A DNA stretch of 64,000 bases from Terriglobia bacterium (GTDB taxonomy: Bacteria > Acidobacteriota > Terriglobia > Terriglobales > Acidobacteriaceae), in assembly GCA_020073665.1 (NCBI GenBank), contig JAIQEU010000013.1, positions 62,001 through 126,000 of the forward strand. The letters are read 5' to 3'. The notes beneath the pieces are model-generated. The model was not told the origin of the DNA and searched no databases. It saw only the letters and a list, made by a program, of their open reading frames with translations. A program made the translations under genes and the position numbers. Below, piece by piece: positions 17,700-24,249 of this stretch. The stretch's first letter is position 1. Each line of letters starts with the position of its first letter.

Positions 17700-17900
17700 T
17701 TACGCCGGCTTTACGTTCTCCGCCTGCCACCCTTTCGGGCCTTTGACCACATCGAACTGGACCTGCTGGCCTTCCTGCAGGCTGCGAAACCCGCTGGCCT
17801 GAATCGCTGAGAAGTGTACGAACACGTCCTCCCCGTTCTGGCGGCTGATGAATCCATAGCCTTTGGCGTCGTTAAACCACTTTACTGTTCCTGTTTCCAT
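17700..17900 (-). CDS. csp: Cold-shock domain protein (CspA family)
   Basis: This 66-residue single-stranded nucleic-acid chaperone has both RNA-binding motifs: KGYGFISRQ (RNP1) and DVFVHFSAI (RNP2), with the start [18 protein letters not shown] typical of the family. ATG 17900 is used. The 240-bp region upstream, to 18141, has no gene and is AT-richer than average; it probably holds the long leader usual for cold-shock genes. A strong terminator follows, so the gene is monocistronic. Confidence 0.97.
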   Translation of the reverse strand: METGTVKWFNDAKGYGFISRQNGEDVFVHFSAIQASGFRSLQEGQQVQFDVVKGPKGWQAENVKPA

Positions 17901-18141
17901 GGTGTTGCTTTGTTCCTTTTTCTTAGATGTAGCGCTGAATTACTCGCAGAACTCTGCAGGCAGGATCATGCTGTTGAGCGGAGATACTGGTTGCTGCAAA
18001 AATCGCAAGATCAAACGCACCAATATCTTACCGCAATTGCTGCGTGATTCGCCAACTAAATTCTAGGGAGATTGGATAAATCATTCAGTGACAATAATTT
18101 AACGGCTACAGAACGGGCCTGACTCCACTGCAACCTGGCTT

Positions 18142-18543
18142 TCAGTGTTTTCCGAAGAATTGAAACGTCATGTAGAACAGCTGCACCACCGTCACCCCGA
18201 TCAGGACGTAGGTCGCAATCTCCAGCCTCCGACCCGATAGCTTCGTGTCTTTGACCATATCGTTCAGCTCGACCGTAGTCCGGTTGAGGGTTTCGCTGAG
18301 CTGCTCGAAGTGTTCGGTGGAGCTGCGCATTTTTTCCAGCACCCGCGACGTGGCCAGCAGCGCGGCCGCCATCTGTTCCCCGTTGCGGGTATCGAGTTCG
18401 GTCTTGCAGGCCGACCACCACGGGCTGCCCGGCGGATTATCGTACATCCGTTGCCGGATTTCCTCGTAGGAGCGGCTGCGCAGCAACTGCACCAGCGCAT
18501 GCACCCGGTCGAGACCCTTCGCGTTCTCCGTCGTCGTCGTCAT
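18142..18543 (-). CDS. Tail-anchored coiled-coil hypothetical protein
   Basis: The 133-residue product has a soluble helical N-terminus (LDRVHALVQLLRSRSYEEI), a heptad-rich central part (RVLEKMRSSTEHFEQLSETLNRTTVELNDMV) and one C-terminal membrane span (IATYVLIGVTVVQLFYMTF) with a 5-residue tail. The function is unknown; the layout would fit a membrane-attached scaffold. ATG 18543 is used. It is upstream of csp on the same strand but well separated. Confidence 0.7.
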   Translation of the reverse strand: MTTTTENAKGLDRVHALVQLLRSRSYEEIRQRMYDNPPGSPWWSACKTELDTRNGEQMAAALLATSRVLEKMRSSTEHFEQLSETLNRTTVELNDMVKDTKLSGRRLEIATYVLIGVTVVQLFYMTFQFFGKH

Positions 18544-18649
18544 TCCAGCGCGAGTCTACCAGTTAACCGAGCTGACACTCATCTGCCGGAAGGTCATGGA
18601 CTGGGCATGTTACCCGCCCGGAGATTCTCTTTAAGGTACTTAAAATTAA

Positions 18650-18829
18650 CCACTTAAGCACCTCATTGTCATTCCCAAACGCAGCCAGAAGATTCTCCCT
18701 GCCGCCGCCCTGCTCGCCGTAGCCTATGCGGACCAACCTCTCATGACCTCCGCTCTGCAGAACCTGGGGGAAGCAGAGCAAGCCTGGTTGCGGGCCGACG
18801 CCGATAAAGGCGGGCATCGTGCCCCCTGA
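18650..18829 (+). pseudogene. Possible gene remnant without a start codon
   Basis: An open frame between TAA 18647 and TGA 18827 encodes LIVIPKRSQKILPAAALL and ends RADADKGGHRAP, followed 7 nt later by a strong terminator. No ATG, GTG or TTG occurs before an internal ATG near its middle (MTSALQNLGE). The combination of coding-like sequence and a terminator suggests the 3' remnant of a lost gene, but the family is not recognised. An upstream segment (about 18630-18660) has several TTAAG-type motifs. Confidence 0.35.
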
Positions 18830-18835
18830 GGGTGC

Positions 18836-18865
18836 CCCGTCCAAGCTTCGCTTGGGCGGGTTTTT
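18836..18865 (+). terminator. Rho-independent terminator upstream of rsmG
   Basis: CCCG-T-CCAAGC pairs with GCTTGG-G-CGGG around a 3-nt loop, followed by TTTTT. No intact plus-strand gene precedes it, only the remnant at 18650-18829. Confidence 0.8.
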
Positions 18866-19021
18866 CGTCCGATCACCGATTTGGCTGAATACTTCAGAGT
18901 TGCGCCGGGTGCTCCATCCCTTGGCACGGGGCCTTTTGTATCGCGCCCTTCAGACTTTGGAAGTAACTTTCCCGCCGTTCGCAAACCATCCCATTCCCCA
19001 TCTACTACAATCAGCAGTCAC

Positions 19022-19663
19022 ATGGATGCCGCCCGCATCGCGGAACTGCTGCAGCCTTTCCTGACCGCACCAGCCCAGCTCTCGGCCGCCCAGTTGAATA
19101 ATATATCGACGTACATCGATATACTTCTCCGCTGGAACGCCCGCATCAACCTCACCGCCGTCCGCGATCCCGAGCAGATCGTCACCCGCCACTTCGGAGA
19201 GTCGCTGTTTGCCGCCCGCCACTTGTTCCCCGCTGACGACGGACGACCGACGACCGACAACTGTGTTGACGTCGGCTCCGGGGCCGGCTTTCCCGGCCTG
19301 CCCCTCAAACTCTGGGCGCCCGCCATCCACCTCACCCTGGTCGAGTCGAACCACAAGAAGGCGACTTTTCTGCGGGAGGTGGTCCGCAGCCTTACATTGA
19401 CAAATGTCAATGTATTCGCCGGCCGTGCCGCAGACTTCCCCGCCGCAGCCCAGGTGGTGACCCTGCGTGCCGTCGAACGCTTCGAGACCGCCCTCTCCAC
19501 CGCCACCCGCCTTCTCGCCCCCGGCGGCCGCCTGGCCCTGCTCATCGGCCAAGCCCAGGTCAACCGAGCCCAGGAACTTGCTCCCGAACTCGATTGGTCC
19601 TCCACCGCCCTGATCCCCCTGTCCTCCACCCGCGTACTCCTCATCGGAACCAGCAGAACCTAG
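19022..19663 (+). CDS. rsmG: 16S rRNA (guanine-527-N7)-methyltransferase RsmG
   Basis: RsmG (GidB) methylates G527 of 16S rRNA. Visible family blocks are YIDILLRWNARINLTAVRDPEQIVTRHFGESL, the SAM site DVGSGAGFPGLPLKLW and LVESNHKKATFLREVV. ATG 19022 is the natural start; upstream in-frame codons are not conserved-looking. TACAAT (19006-19011) lies only 10 bp ahead of the ATG, so transcription may begin at or near the start codon (leaderless), which is an inference. The gene heads the rsmG-parA-parB set but is separated from parA by a 430-bp parS region. Two 22-bp palindromes are inside the coding region. Confidence 0.95.
   Translation: MDAARIAELLQPFLTAPAQLSAAQLNNISTYIDILLRWNARINLTAVRDPEQIVTRHFGESLFAARHLFPADDGRPTTDNCVDVGSGAGFPGLPLKLWAPAIHLTLVESNHKKATFLREVVRSLTLTNVNVFAGRAADFPAAAQVVTLRAVERFETALSTATRLLAPGGRLALLIGQAQVNRAQELAPELDWSSTALIPLSSTRVLLIGTSRT
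19102..19123. promoter_or_regulatory. 22-bp palindrome, copy 1 (inside rsmG)
   Basis: The half sites are TATATCGAC and ATCGATATA around GTAC. It uses rare ATA isoleucine codons in a GC-rich gene, which suggests selection on the DNA sequence. It shares 9-4-9 geometry with three other copies. Confidence 0.5.
19393..19414. promoter_or_regulatory. 22-bp palindrome, copy 2 (inside rsmG)
   Basis: TACATTGAC and GTCAATGTA are perfect 9-bp inverted arms around AAAT. Codons here (ACA, TTG, AAT, GTA) are atypical for this gene, again pointing to a DNA-level site. Confidence 0.65.
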
Positions 19664-19820
19664 AAGGTAATAGTGGAGCGCAAGATGGCATTTGAGTCTG
19701 ATTCGTGTGGGGTTTCGCTTCCAGTCTTCGCGATCCGGGATACAAAGTGGGAAGACATCGGTATTTCCAGCAAGATTCTCACAATGACACGACACGAACT
19801 CAGTTCGGCGAGTTCCCCAG

Positions 19821-19836
19821 TGTTCCACGTGGAACA
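19821..19836. promoter_or_regulatory. parS: parS centromere site 1
   Basis: TGTTCCACGTGGAACA is a perfect 16-bp palindrome and differs from the canonical parS TGTTTCACGTGAAACA only by a symmetric pair. It is the first of three copies between rsmG and parA and is the expected ParB loading site. Confidence 0.93.
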
Positions 19837-19863
19837 CTTCAAACCTTTCACACGCCAATTGAA

Positions 19864-19879
19864 TGTTCCACGTGGAACA
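19864..19879. promoter_or_regulatory. parS: parS centromere site 2
   Basis: Second identical copy of TGTTCCACGTGGAACA, 43 bp (start to start) from site 1. Confidence 0.93.
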
Positions 19880-19930
19880 TTCCTCATAGTCCCCGGGACC
19901 TTGAGATCATTTCATATGGAACGCTTCCAA

Positions 19931-19946
19931 TGTTCCACGTGGAACA
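19931..19946. promoter_or_regulatory. parS: parS centromere site 3
   Basis: Third identical copy, 67 bp from site 2 and about 150 bp ahead of parA. The open frames across 19664-20092 are incidental, as the three palindromes dominate their sequence. Confidence 0.93.
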
Positions 19947-20092
19947 TCTGTGGAAAGTGCTGCCTGAAGAATCGCCAACAGCTTTCCGTGCAACAAAATG
20001 TCCTAGTGAATTGCTTGCACCGAATTCCGTCATTGCAATTGGGTATCGATTCGCTCTATTCTGCGCTCATCTCTGGGTTCTCCTAAAACTAA

Positions 20093-20911
20093 ATGGGACG
20101 CGTCATCGCGGTTGCCAACCAGAAGGGCGGTGTGGGTAAGACCACCACTGCCATCAATCTGGCCTCGTCCTTTGCTGCGGCGGAAGTCAATACTCTGCTG
20201 GTTGATTGCGATCCGCAATCAAATGCTTCGAGCGGCCTGGGCCTGGTCAAAGATCCCGAACGCATCAACACTTACCATCTTCTTATGGGGGCGGCGGGCG
20301 CCGACGAGGCGCTGTGCAAGCTGGAGCTTGAGCAGCTCTGGATCATTCCCTCGCACAAGAACCTGATCGGCGCCAACCTGGAACTGGTGGACGCGGAGCG
20401 GCGCGAGTTCCGGCTGCGCGATGCGCTGGCTCCGTTGCGGGAGCGGTTTCAGTTCATCGTGCTGGACTGTCCGCCGGCGCTCGATCTGCTTACCTTGAAT
20501 GCCCTGGTCGCGGCCGACTCGGTTCTGATTCCCATGCAGGCGGAGTACTTTGCGCTGGAAGGAATTTCTGAACTGCTCGACACGGTGGAGCGGATCCGCA
20601 GCGGGCTCAACCCCGAGCTGTCGATCGAAGGCGTGGTGCTGACCATGTTTGATGAGCGCACCAACCTGGCGCAGCAGGTGACGGCCGAGCTGAAGCGGTT
20701 CTTTGGGGAGAAGCTTTGTGCGACCTCGATCCCGCGCAACATACGGCTGGCGGAGGCGCCCAGCCACGGGAAGCCGGCGCTGGTGTACGACGTGCGCTCC
20801 AAGGGGGCGGAGAGTTACATCCGGCTGGCCAAGGAGATCATTTCGCACTACCTGCCGGCGGAGACGGTGGAACCGGTGGCGACCGAGACGGAGATGGACA
20901 AGAGCGCTTGA
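20093..20911 (+). CDS. parA: Chromosome-partitioning ATPase ParA (Soj)
   Basis: This is a deviant Walker-type ATPase that drives origin segregation with ParB-parS. The P-loop is KGGVGKTTTAINLA, followed by LLVDCDPQSNASSGLG (Walker A') and IVLDCPPALDLLTLNAL (Walker B), with the family blocks VLIPMQAEYFALEGISEL and IPRNIRLAEAPSHGKP. ATG 20093 begins exactly at the conserved MGRVIAVANQKGG. At 272 residues it is of Soj length, without the N-terminal HTH of plasmid ParA. The ribosome site is weak. The three parS sites are immediately upstream and parB is downstream. Confidence 0.97.
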   Translation: MGRVIAVANQKGGVGKTTTAINLASSFAAAEVNTLLVDCDPQSNASSGLGLVKDPERINTYHLLMGAAGADEALCKLELEQLWIIPSHKNLIGANLELVDAERREFRLRDALAPLRERFQFIVLDCPPALDLLTLNALVAADSVLIPMQAEYFALEGISELLDTVERIRSGLNPELSIEGVVLTMFDERTNLAQQVTAELKRFFGEKLCATSIPRNIRLAEAPSHGKPALVYDVRSKGAESYIRLAKEIISHYLPAETVEPVATETEMDKSA

Positions 20912-20933
20912 TACATTGATATACATCTATGTA
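20912..20933. promoter_or_regulatory. 22-bp palindrome, copy 3 (parA-parB spacer)
   Basis: TACATTGAT and ATCTATGTA flank ATAC, with one arm mismatch relative to copy 2. It starts right after the parA stop and overlaps the likely parB promoter. Confidence 0.5.
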
Positions 20934-20934
20934 T

Positions 20935-20956
20935 TAGATTGACGACTGTCAATGTT
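20935..20956. promoter_or_regulatory. 22-bp palindrome, copy 4 (parA-parB spacer)
   Basis: TAGATTGAC and GTCAATGTT flank GACT. It lies 1 bp after copy 3, giving a tandem pair ahead of parB. Confidence 0.5.
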
Positions 20957-21047
20957 TAGTGCGCCCGGGCCTGAAGGCATGCCCTGATACGAACCGCGCT
21001 GGCGCTTCAGGCGGTAAAGGGGAGCGGTAAAGGGGAAGAGAGGGACG

Positions 21048-22088
21048 ATGACGACTTCGGCGGAAAAGACAGCGGTAACGGAACCTGCGGGGGTGGAGAA
21101 GCCAGTGGCGGTTCCGGACAAGCGGCGGGCTTTGGGGCGGGGGTTGGAGTCGCTATTGCCGGGGCCTCGGGTAGTGGCGGGGACGACGGCGGCAACGCCG
21201 GTTGCACCTGCGGGGCCGCAGAGCACTGTGATCGGCGACTTGCAGGCGCAGGCGGCGCGTCCGGCGGGGGAGGCGGTCATCCAGATTGCAATCGATGCTA
21301 TCGACAAGAACCCCTACCAGACCCGGCACTTCACGCGTGAGTCGGAGAGCGAGGTGGGAACGCCGTCGCTGCAGGAACTGGCGGAATCGATCCAGGTGAA
21401 TGGGGTGATCCAGCCGATCACGGTGCGTCCGGGGAAAGACGGGCGCTACGTGCTGATCACGGGAGAGCGACGCTGGCGGGCATCGAAACTGGCGGGCAAG
21501 GAGAAGGTGCCGGCCATTGTGCGCCACGTCTCCGACCAGCAGGCAGCGGAGATGACGGTGGTCGAGAACCTGCAGCGGCAGGACTTGAACTGCGTGGACC
21601 AGGCGCGGGCGTTCGTGCTGCTGAGCACGCAGTTTGGCATGACCCAGGAGCAGATCGGGCAGCGGGTGGGAGTGTCGCGGGAAACGGTTTCGAACTACAT
21701 GCGCATGGTGCGCCTGCCGGATGAGGTGCTGCAGTATCTGCAAACTGGACAACTGGAATTCAGCCATGCCCGGCTGCTGCTGCAATTGATCGATCCCCTG
21801 CAGGCCAGCAAGGTGGCGCAGCGGGCGGTGAAGCAGCACCTCTCGGTGGAGCAACTGGAGGACGTAGTCTTTGAAATCAACATGCCGCAGCACCGACCGG
21901 CGGAGAATACAGAAGGTCGGGCACGGTGGGTGGATCCGAATGTACGAGCGGCGCAGACGGCGCTGGAACGGGTCCTGGGGGTGCGGGTGCGAATCCGGGA
22001 TCGCAAGGGAAAAGGGAAGATCGTGATCGAGTACGCGACGCTGGAGGACTTTGACCGGGTGGTGGAGATGCTGCAGGGGAAGGGCTGA
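21048..22088 (+). CDS. parB: Chromosome-partitioning protein ParB
   Basis: ParB is the parS-binding CTPase clamp. The N-terminal tail carries the ParA-stimulating RRALGRGLESLLPG motif. The core has NPYQTRHFTRE, LAESIQVNGVIQPITVRP and GERRWRASKLAG (CTP-binding GERRxRA box), with the HTH in FGMTQEQIGQRVGVSRETVSNYMRMV. The C-terminal dimerisation part ends VIEYATLEDFDRVVEML. ATG 21048 has AGAGGG upstream, next to a direct repeat of GCGGTAAAGGGGA. It follows parA by 136 nt, a gap occupied by two palindromes that may carry a separate promoter. Confidence 0.97.
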   Translation: MTTSAEKTAVTEPAGVEKPVAVPDKRRALGRGLESLLPGPRVVAGTTAATPVAPAGPQSTVIGDLQAQAARPAGEAVIQIAIDAIDKNPYQTRHFTRESESEVGTPSLQELAESIQVNGVIQPITVRPGKDGRYVLITGERRWRASKLAGKEKVPAIVRHVSDQQAAEMTVVENLQRQDLNCVDQARAFVLLSTQFGMTQEQIGQRVGVSRETVSNYMRMVRLPDEVLQYLQTGQLEFSHARLLLQLIDPLQASKVAQRAVKQHLSVEQLEDVVFEINMPQHRPAENTEGRARWVDPNVRAAQTALERVLGVRVRIRDRKGKGKIVIEYATLEDFDRVVEMLQGKG

Positions 22089-22092
22089 AGCC

Positions 22093-22165
22093 GTCATTGG
22101 TCGTTGGTCAAAAACCAACACCCACCACGGAGGCACGGAGAAGAGTGATGGTGAGGGGCGCGAGA
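22093..22165. repeat. Heptad array and dispersed repeat R1, copy 1
   Basis: Just after the parB stop, GTCATTG, GTCGTTG and GTCAAAA are consecutive heptads (22093-22113), continuing into CCACCACGG and CACGGAGAA. A related copy is at 23921-23995. Confidence 0.65.
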
Positions 22166-22180
22166 GATTGCGCCCTTTTT
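22156..22180 (+). terminator. Terminator of parB
   Basis: GGGCGC and GCGCCC form a 6-bp stem with an 8-nt loop, followed by TTTTT. It lies 68 nt after the parB stop. Confidence 0.8.
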
Positions 22181-22199
22181 GTTTGGAATGAGGCCACAA

Positions 22200-22241
22200 C
22201 AAAAAAGCCCCGCTTCTCGCACAAAGCGCGAGAAGTGGGGC
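22200..22241 (-). terminator. Terminator for the BNR-repeat gene
   Basis: On the minus strand a 14-bp stem (GCCCCACTTCTCGC with GCGAGAAGCGGGGC, one wobble pair) is followed by TTTTTTG. It lies about 135 nt beyond the stop of the gene at 22378-23742. Confidence 0.85.
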
Positions 22242-22377
22242 ACTCCGGTGTGGAGAAACTCGTCTGGCGAGGTCAAACGCGAACCCCAGGGGCTGAAGCC
22301 CATCAAATTCCAGACTGCTTACGCGGCCCTAAAGAGCCGCTCTTCCACGGTGCTGGCTTTACGGTACGGCCGGCATT

Positions 22378-23742
22378 TTAGTGGGGCGAGAGGCTGCCGG
22401 CGAACATGTCCTCGTGATTGGTGCCTACGCGGGAATCGGTCCAGGACATGCGGAAGACCCCCAAACCGTCCACATACTGGCCGGCGTAGTCACCGTACTG
22501 GTTGCCATCGAAGGCGCCGATGGTTTCGTTCGACTGGGCGCTGGTGATTAACTTATTTTTCTTCCAGGTCACGCCACCGTCGGTGGAAGCGGTGAAGATG
22601 CGGTTCGTCTTCTTGTTGGCGGCATCCTTACGCGTATCGTAGAACGACACACCTACGGTTCCGTTGGCAGCAACGGAAATCTGCTGGTGGAAGTGATAGG
22701 CGTGATTGGTATCGTCGTTGACCTTGGTCTCCGCCGACCAGGTGGTGCCACCGTCATCGGAGAAGCGGACGTAGGTATTGGTGTTGCTCCCCGCCGTGTC
22801 CTGGTCCAGATAAGCCTCGTACAAGCGGCCGGCATGGCTTCCGCCCTGGGCTACCGCGGTCATGGGGAAGGGGAGAATGCCGCGCACGTTCTGGGGTGGG
22901 ATGAACACGAAGAACCCGGTGGTGTTCAGGCGATAGTTGGTGACGATGTGAGCGGTGCCGAAGGTGGCGCCGCCATCGGTCGACTTGGCCACCCAGATCT
23001 TCTTGCCGCTGTAATCTTCCCAGCTGGCGTAGACCGAGCCGTCGGGCCCGGTGGCCACGTTCACGCCGATAGTAGGATTACCATGCGCGACCTGGGCGCT
23101 GCGCTTCCAGTTGGTGAAACCATCGCGTGAGTACAGGACAAACGGTGCGTTGCTGGCACCGTTGTCGTCGTATCCGATGTAGACACTGCCAAAGAACGGG
23201 CTGGTGGGCGAATTGTCCACCGTCACCATATCGCGGTCGGGGAACGAACCAGCCAGCGGACTCAGCTTGATCTCGACCCAGTTCGTAGTTCCCGCCTTGC
23301 GGTACGCGATGCGCTGATCGGAGCATTCGTAGGAGACGAAGGCATCGCCATTAGCGTTGAAAGCGTCCCAGGTGTCGTAGCAGAAGCCGGGAACCGGAGT
23401 CTTGTAGGTGCTAGTGAAAGTAACGCCCCCATCTAACGATTCGTACGCCGACGCCTCAGCGTTACCGGACGGGTTCAGGTCGTTGACGCTAGTGATGATG
23501 TCCATGGGATTGGTGGGGTTCACGGCCACGCTGGTCTCACTCTGTGCCCCGGTTTCGTTGGTCACGTTGGTATTCGGTCCCACAGTCACGTTGACTGGAG
23601 AGCTTTCGGTCAGCGGGGCTGCATGTGTGCTTCGTGTGGGCACCGTGTTGAAGCCGCGGGTTTGGGCCCCGGCTGTAATGGTTGCGCTTACAAACAATAA
23701 TCCGGCCGCTGATGCGGTCAGTCGAGCAGCAAATCGATTCAC
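22378..23742 (-). CDS. Secreted sialidase-like protein with BNR/Asp-box repeats (1)
   Basis: The signal peptide is followed by a six-bladed-propeller-type fold. Asp-box motifs occur as [26 protein letters not shown] and [10 protein letters not shown]. The family includes exo-sialidases and many propellers of unknown role. I see no catalytic set that proves glycosidase activity, so it may bind rather than cleave. GTG 23742 is chosen because GAGGAGG lies 6 nt upstream; the frame is open to 23799. A paralogue lies at 26430-27884, and both genes have matching promoters and strong terminators, which suggests high expression. Confidence 0.8.
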   Translation of the reverse strand: MNRFAARLTASAAGLLFVSATITAGAQTRGFNTVPTRSTHAAPLTESSPVNVTVGPNTNVTNETGAQSETSVAVNPTNPMDIITSVNDLNPSGNAEASAYESLDGGVTFTSTYKTPVPGFCYDTWDAFNANGDAFVSYECSDQRIAYRKAGTTNWVEIKLSPLAGSFPDRDMVTVDNSPTSPFFGSVYIGYDDNGASNAPFVLYSRDGFTNWKRSAQVAHGNPTIGVNVATGPDGSVYASWEDYSGKKIWVAKSTDGGATFGTAHIVTNYRLNTTGFFVFIPPQNVRGILPFPMTAVAQGGSHAGRLYEAYLDQDTAGSNTNTYVRFSDDGGTTWSAETKVNDDTNHAYHFHQQISVAANGTVGVSFYDTRKDAANKKTNRIFTASTDGGVTWKKNKLITSAQSNETIGAFDGNQYGDYAGQYVDGLGVFRMSWTDSRVGTNHEDMFAGSLSPH

Positions 23743-23867
23743 TATTGGCCTCCTCGTTTGGTGGTGGGTAACAGGGTCTTCCGAGCTGAAATGACTCACA
23801 AGAGACAGGGATAGACAAGCTGGGAGGCGGAGCGGAGCATGCGCCCAGGCTCCCGAAAAGCGGGGGA

Positions 23868-23897
23868 ACTATATGTCTAGTGTTGGGTGTCAGTCAA
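23868..23897 (-). promoter_or_regulatory. Sigma-70-type promoter of BNR gene 1
   Basis: On the minus strand TTGACT (23897-23892) and TATAGT (23873-23868) are separated by 18 bp. Transcription would begin about 120 nt ahead of the GTG start. Confidence 0.65.
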
Positions 23898-23920
23898 GGT
23901 GCAGAGTTTTGCACAGTCGG

Positions 23921-23995
23921 CGTTCGTCGTTGGCCAAAGGCTCGACATCCACCACGAAAACACGGAGAACAGTGGGGAAGCAGGGCGCGAGTGAC
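23921..23995. repeat. Dispersed repeat R1, copy 2
   Basis: Contains GTCGTTGGCCAAA, CATCCACCACG, ACACGGAGAA and GGGCGCGAG in the same order as the copy after parB. The two copies flank BNR gene 1. Confidence 0.6.
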
Positions 23996-24091
23996 TGCTG
24001 AACAGGGTGGACGGCGCAGTTTCTTTCGCCCTGCGGGGCCGACTGATTACGCGCATTTTACCCACGGCTGGCGTCGTGGACTTTATTCTGT

Positions 24092-24174
24092 CGCGGCTGA
24101 GAGCTTACCTCAGCGGCTAAAGCCACGCTCCATTTTGCTTCTTCGTGGCACGGCTTAAGCCGTGCCCTTCCCGG
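24092..24174. repeat. Dispersed intergenic hairpin repeat (R2), copy 2
   Basis: Contains CTCAGCGGCTAAAGCC and CACGGCTTAAGCCGTG, the inverse orientation of the copy at 12771-12845. No gene is seen between 23743 and 24249 otherwise. Confidence 0.55.
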
Positions 24175-24249
24175 TGTGACTTGTGGCCGGCGCTGCCTAA
24201 ATGCCCTCGGAGGCGGCGGAGTTCCCCGGTGCTAGACTGGCACTGCTCT

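Noticed and set aside
18060-18110. PHO-like box upstream of csp
   Set aside because: On the minus strand CGTTAA and TGTCAC are 11 bp apart, but the next unit (GATTTA) breaks the pattern and no -10 is placed correctly.
19821-19946. Noc-type nucleoid-occlusion sites
   Set aside because: The palindromes have the CACGTG core of parS rather than the CCCGGG core of Noc-binding sites; parA and parB are adjacent.
19664-20092. Small proteins predicted between rsmG and parA (for example 19673-20086 and 19705-20139)
   Set aside because: They span three identical parS palindromes and have no consistent ribosome sites; their sequences mirror the palindromes (repeats of FHVEHF, VPRGT and similar).
20912-20956. 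dif site for XerCD
   Set aside because: The palindromic pair is AT-rich, but it lacks the 11-6-11 XerC/XerD arm sequences, and two similar copies are inside rsmG.
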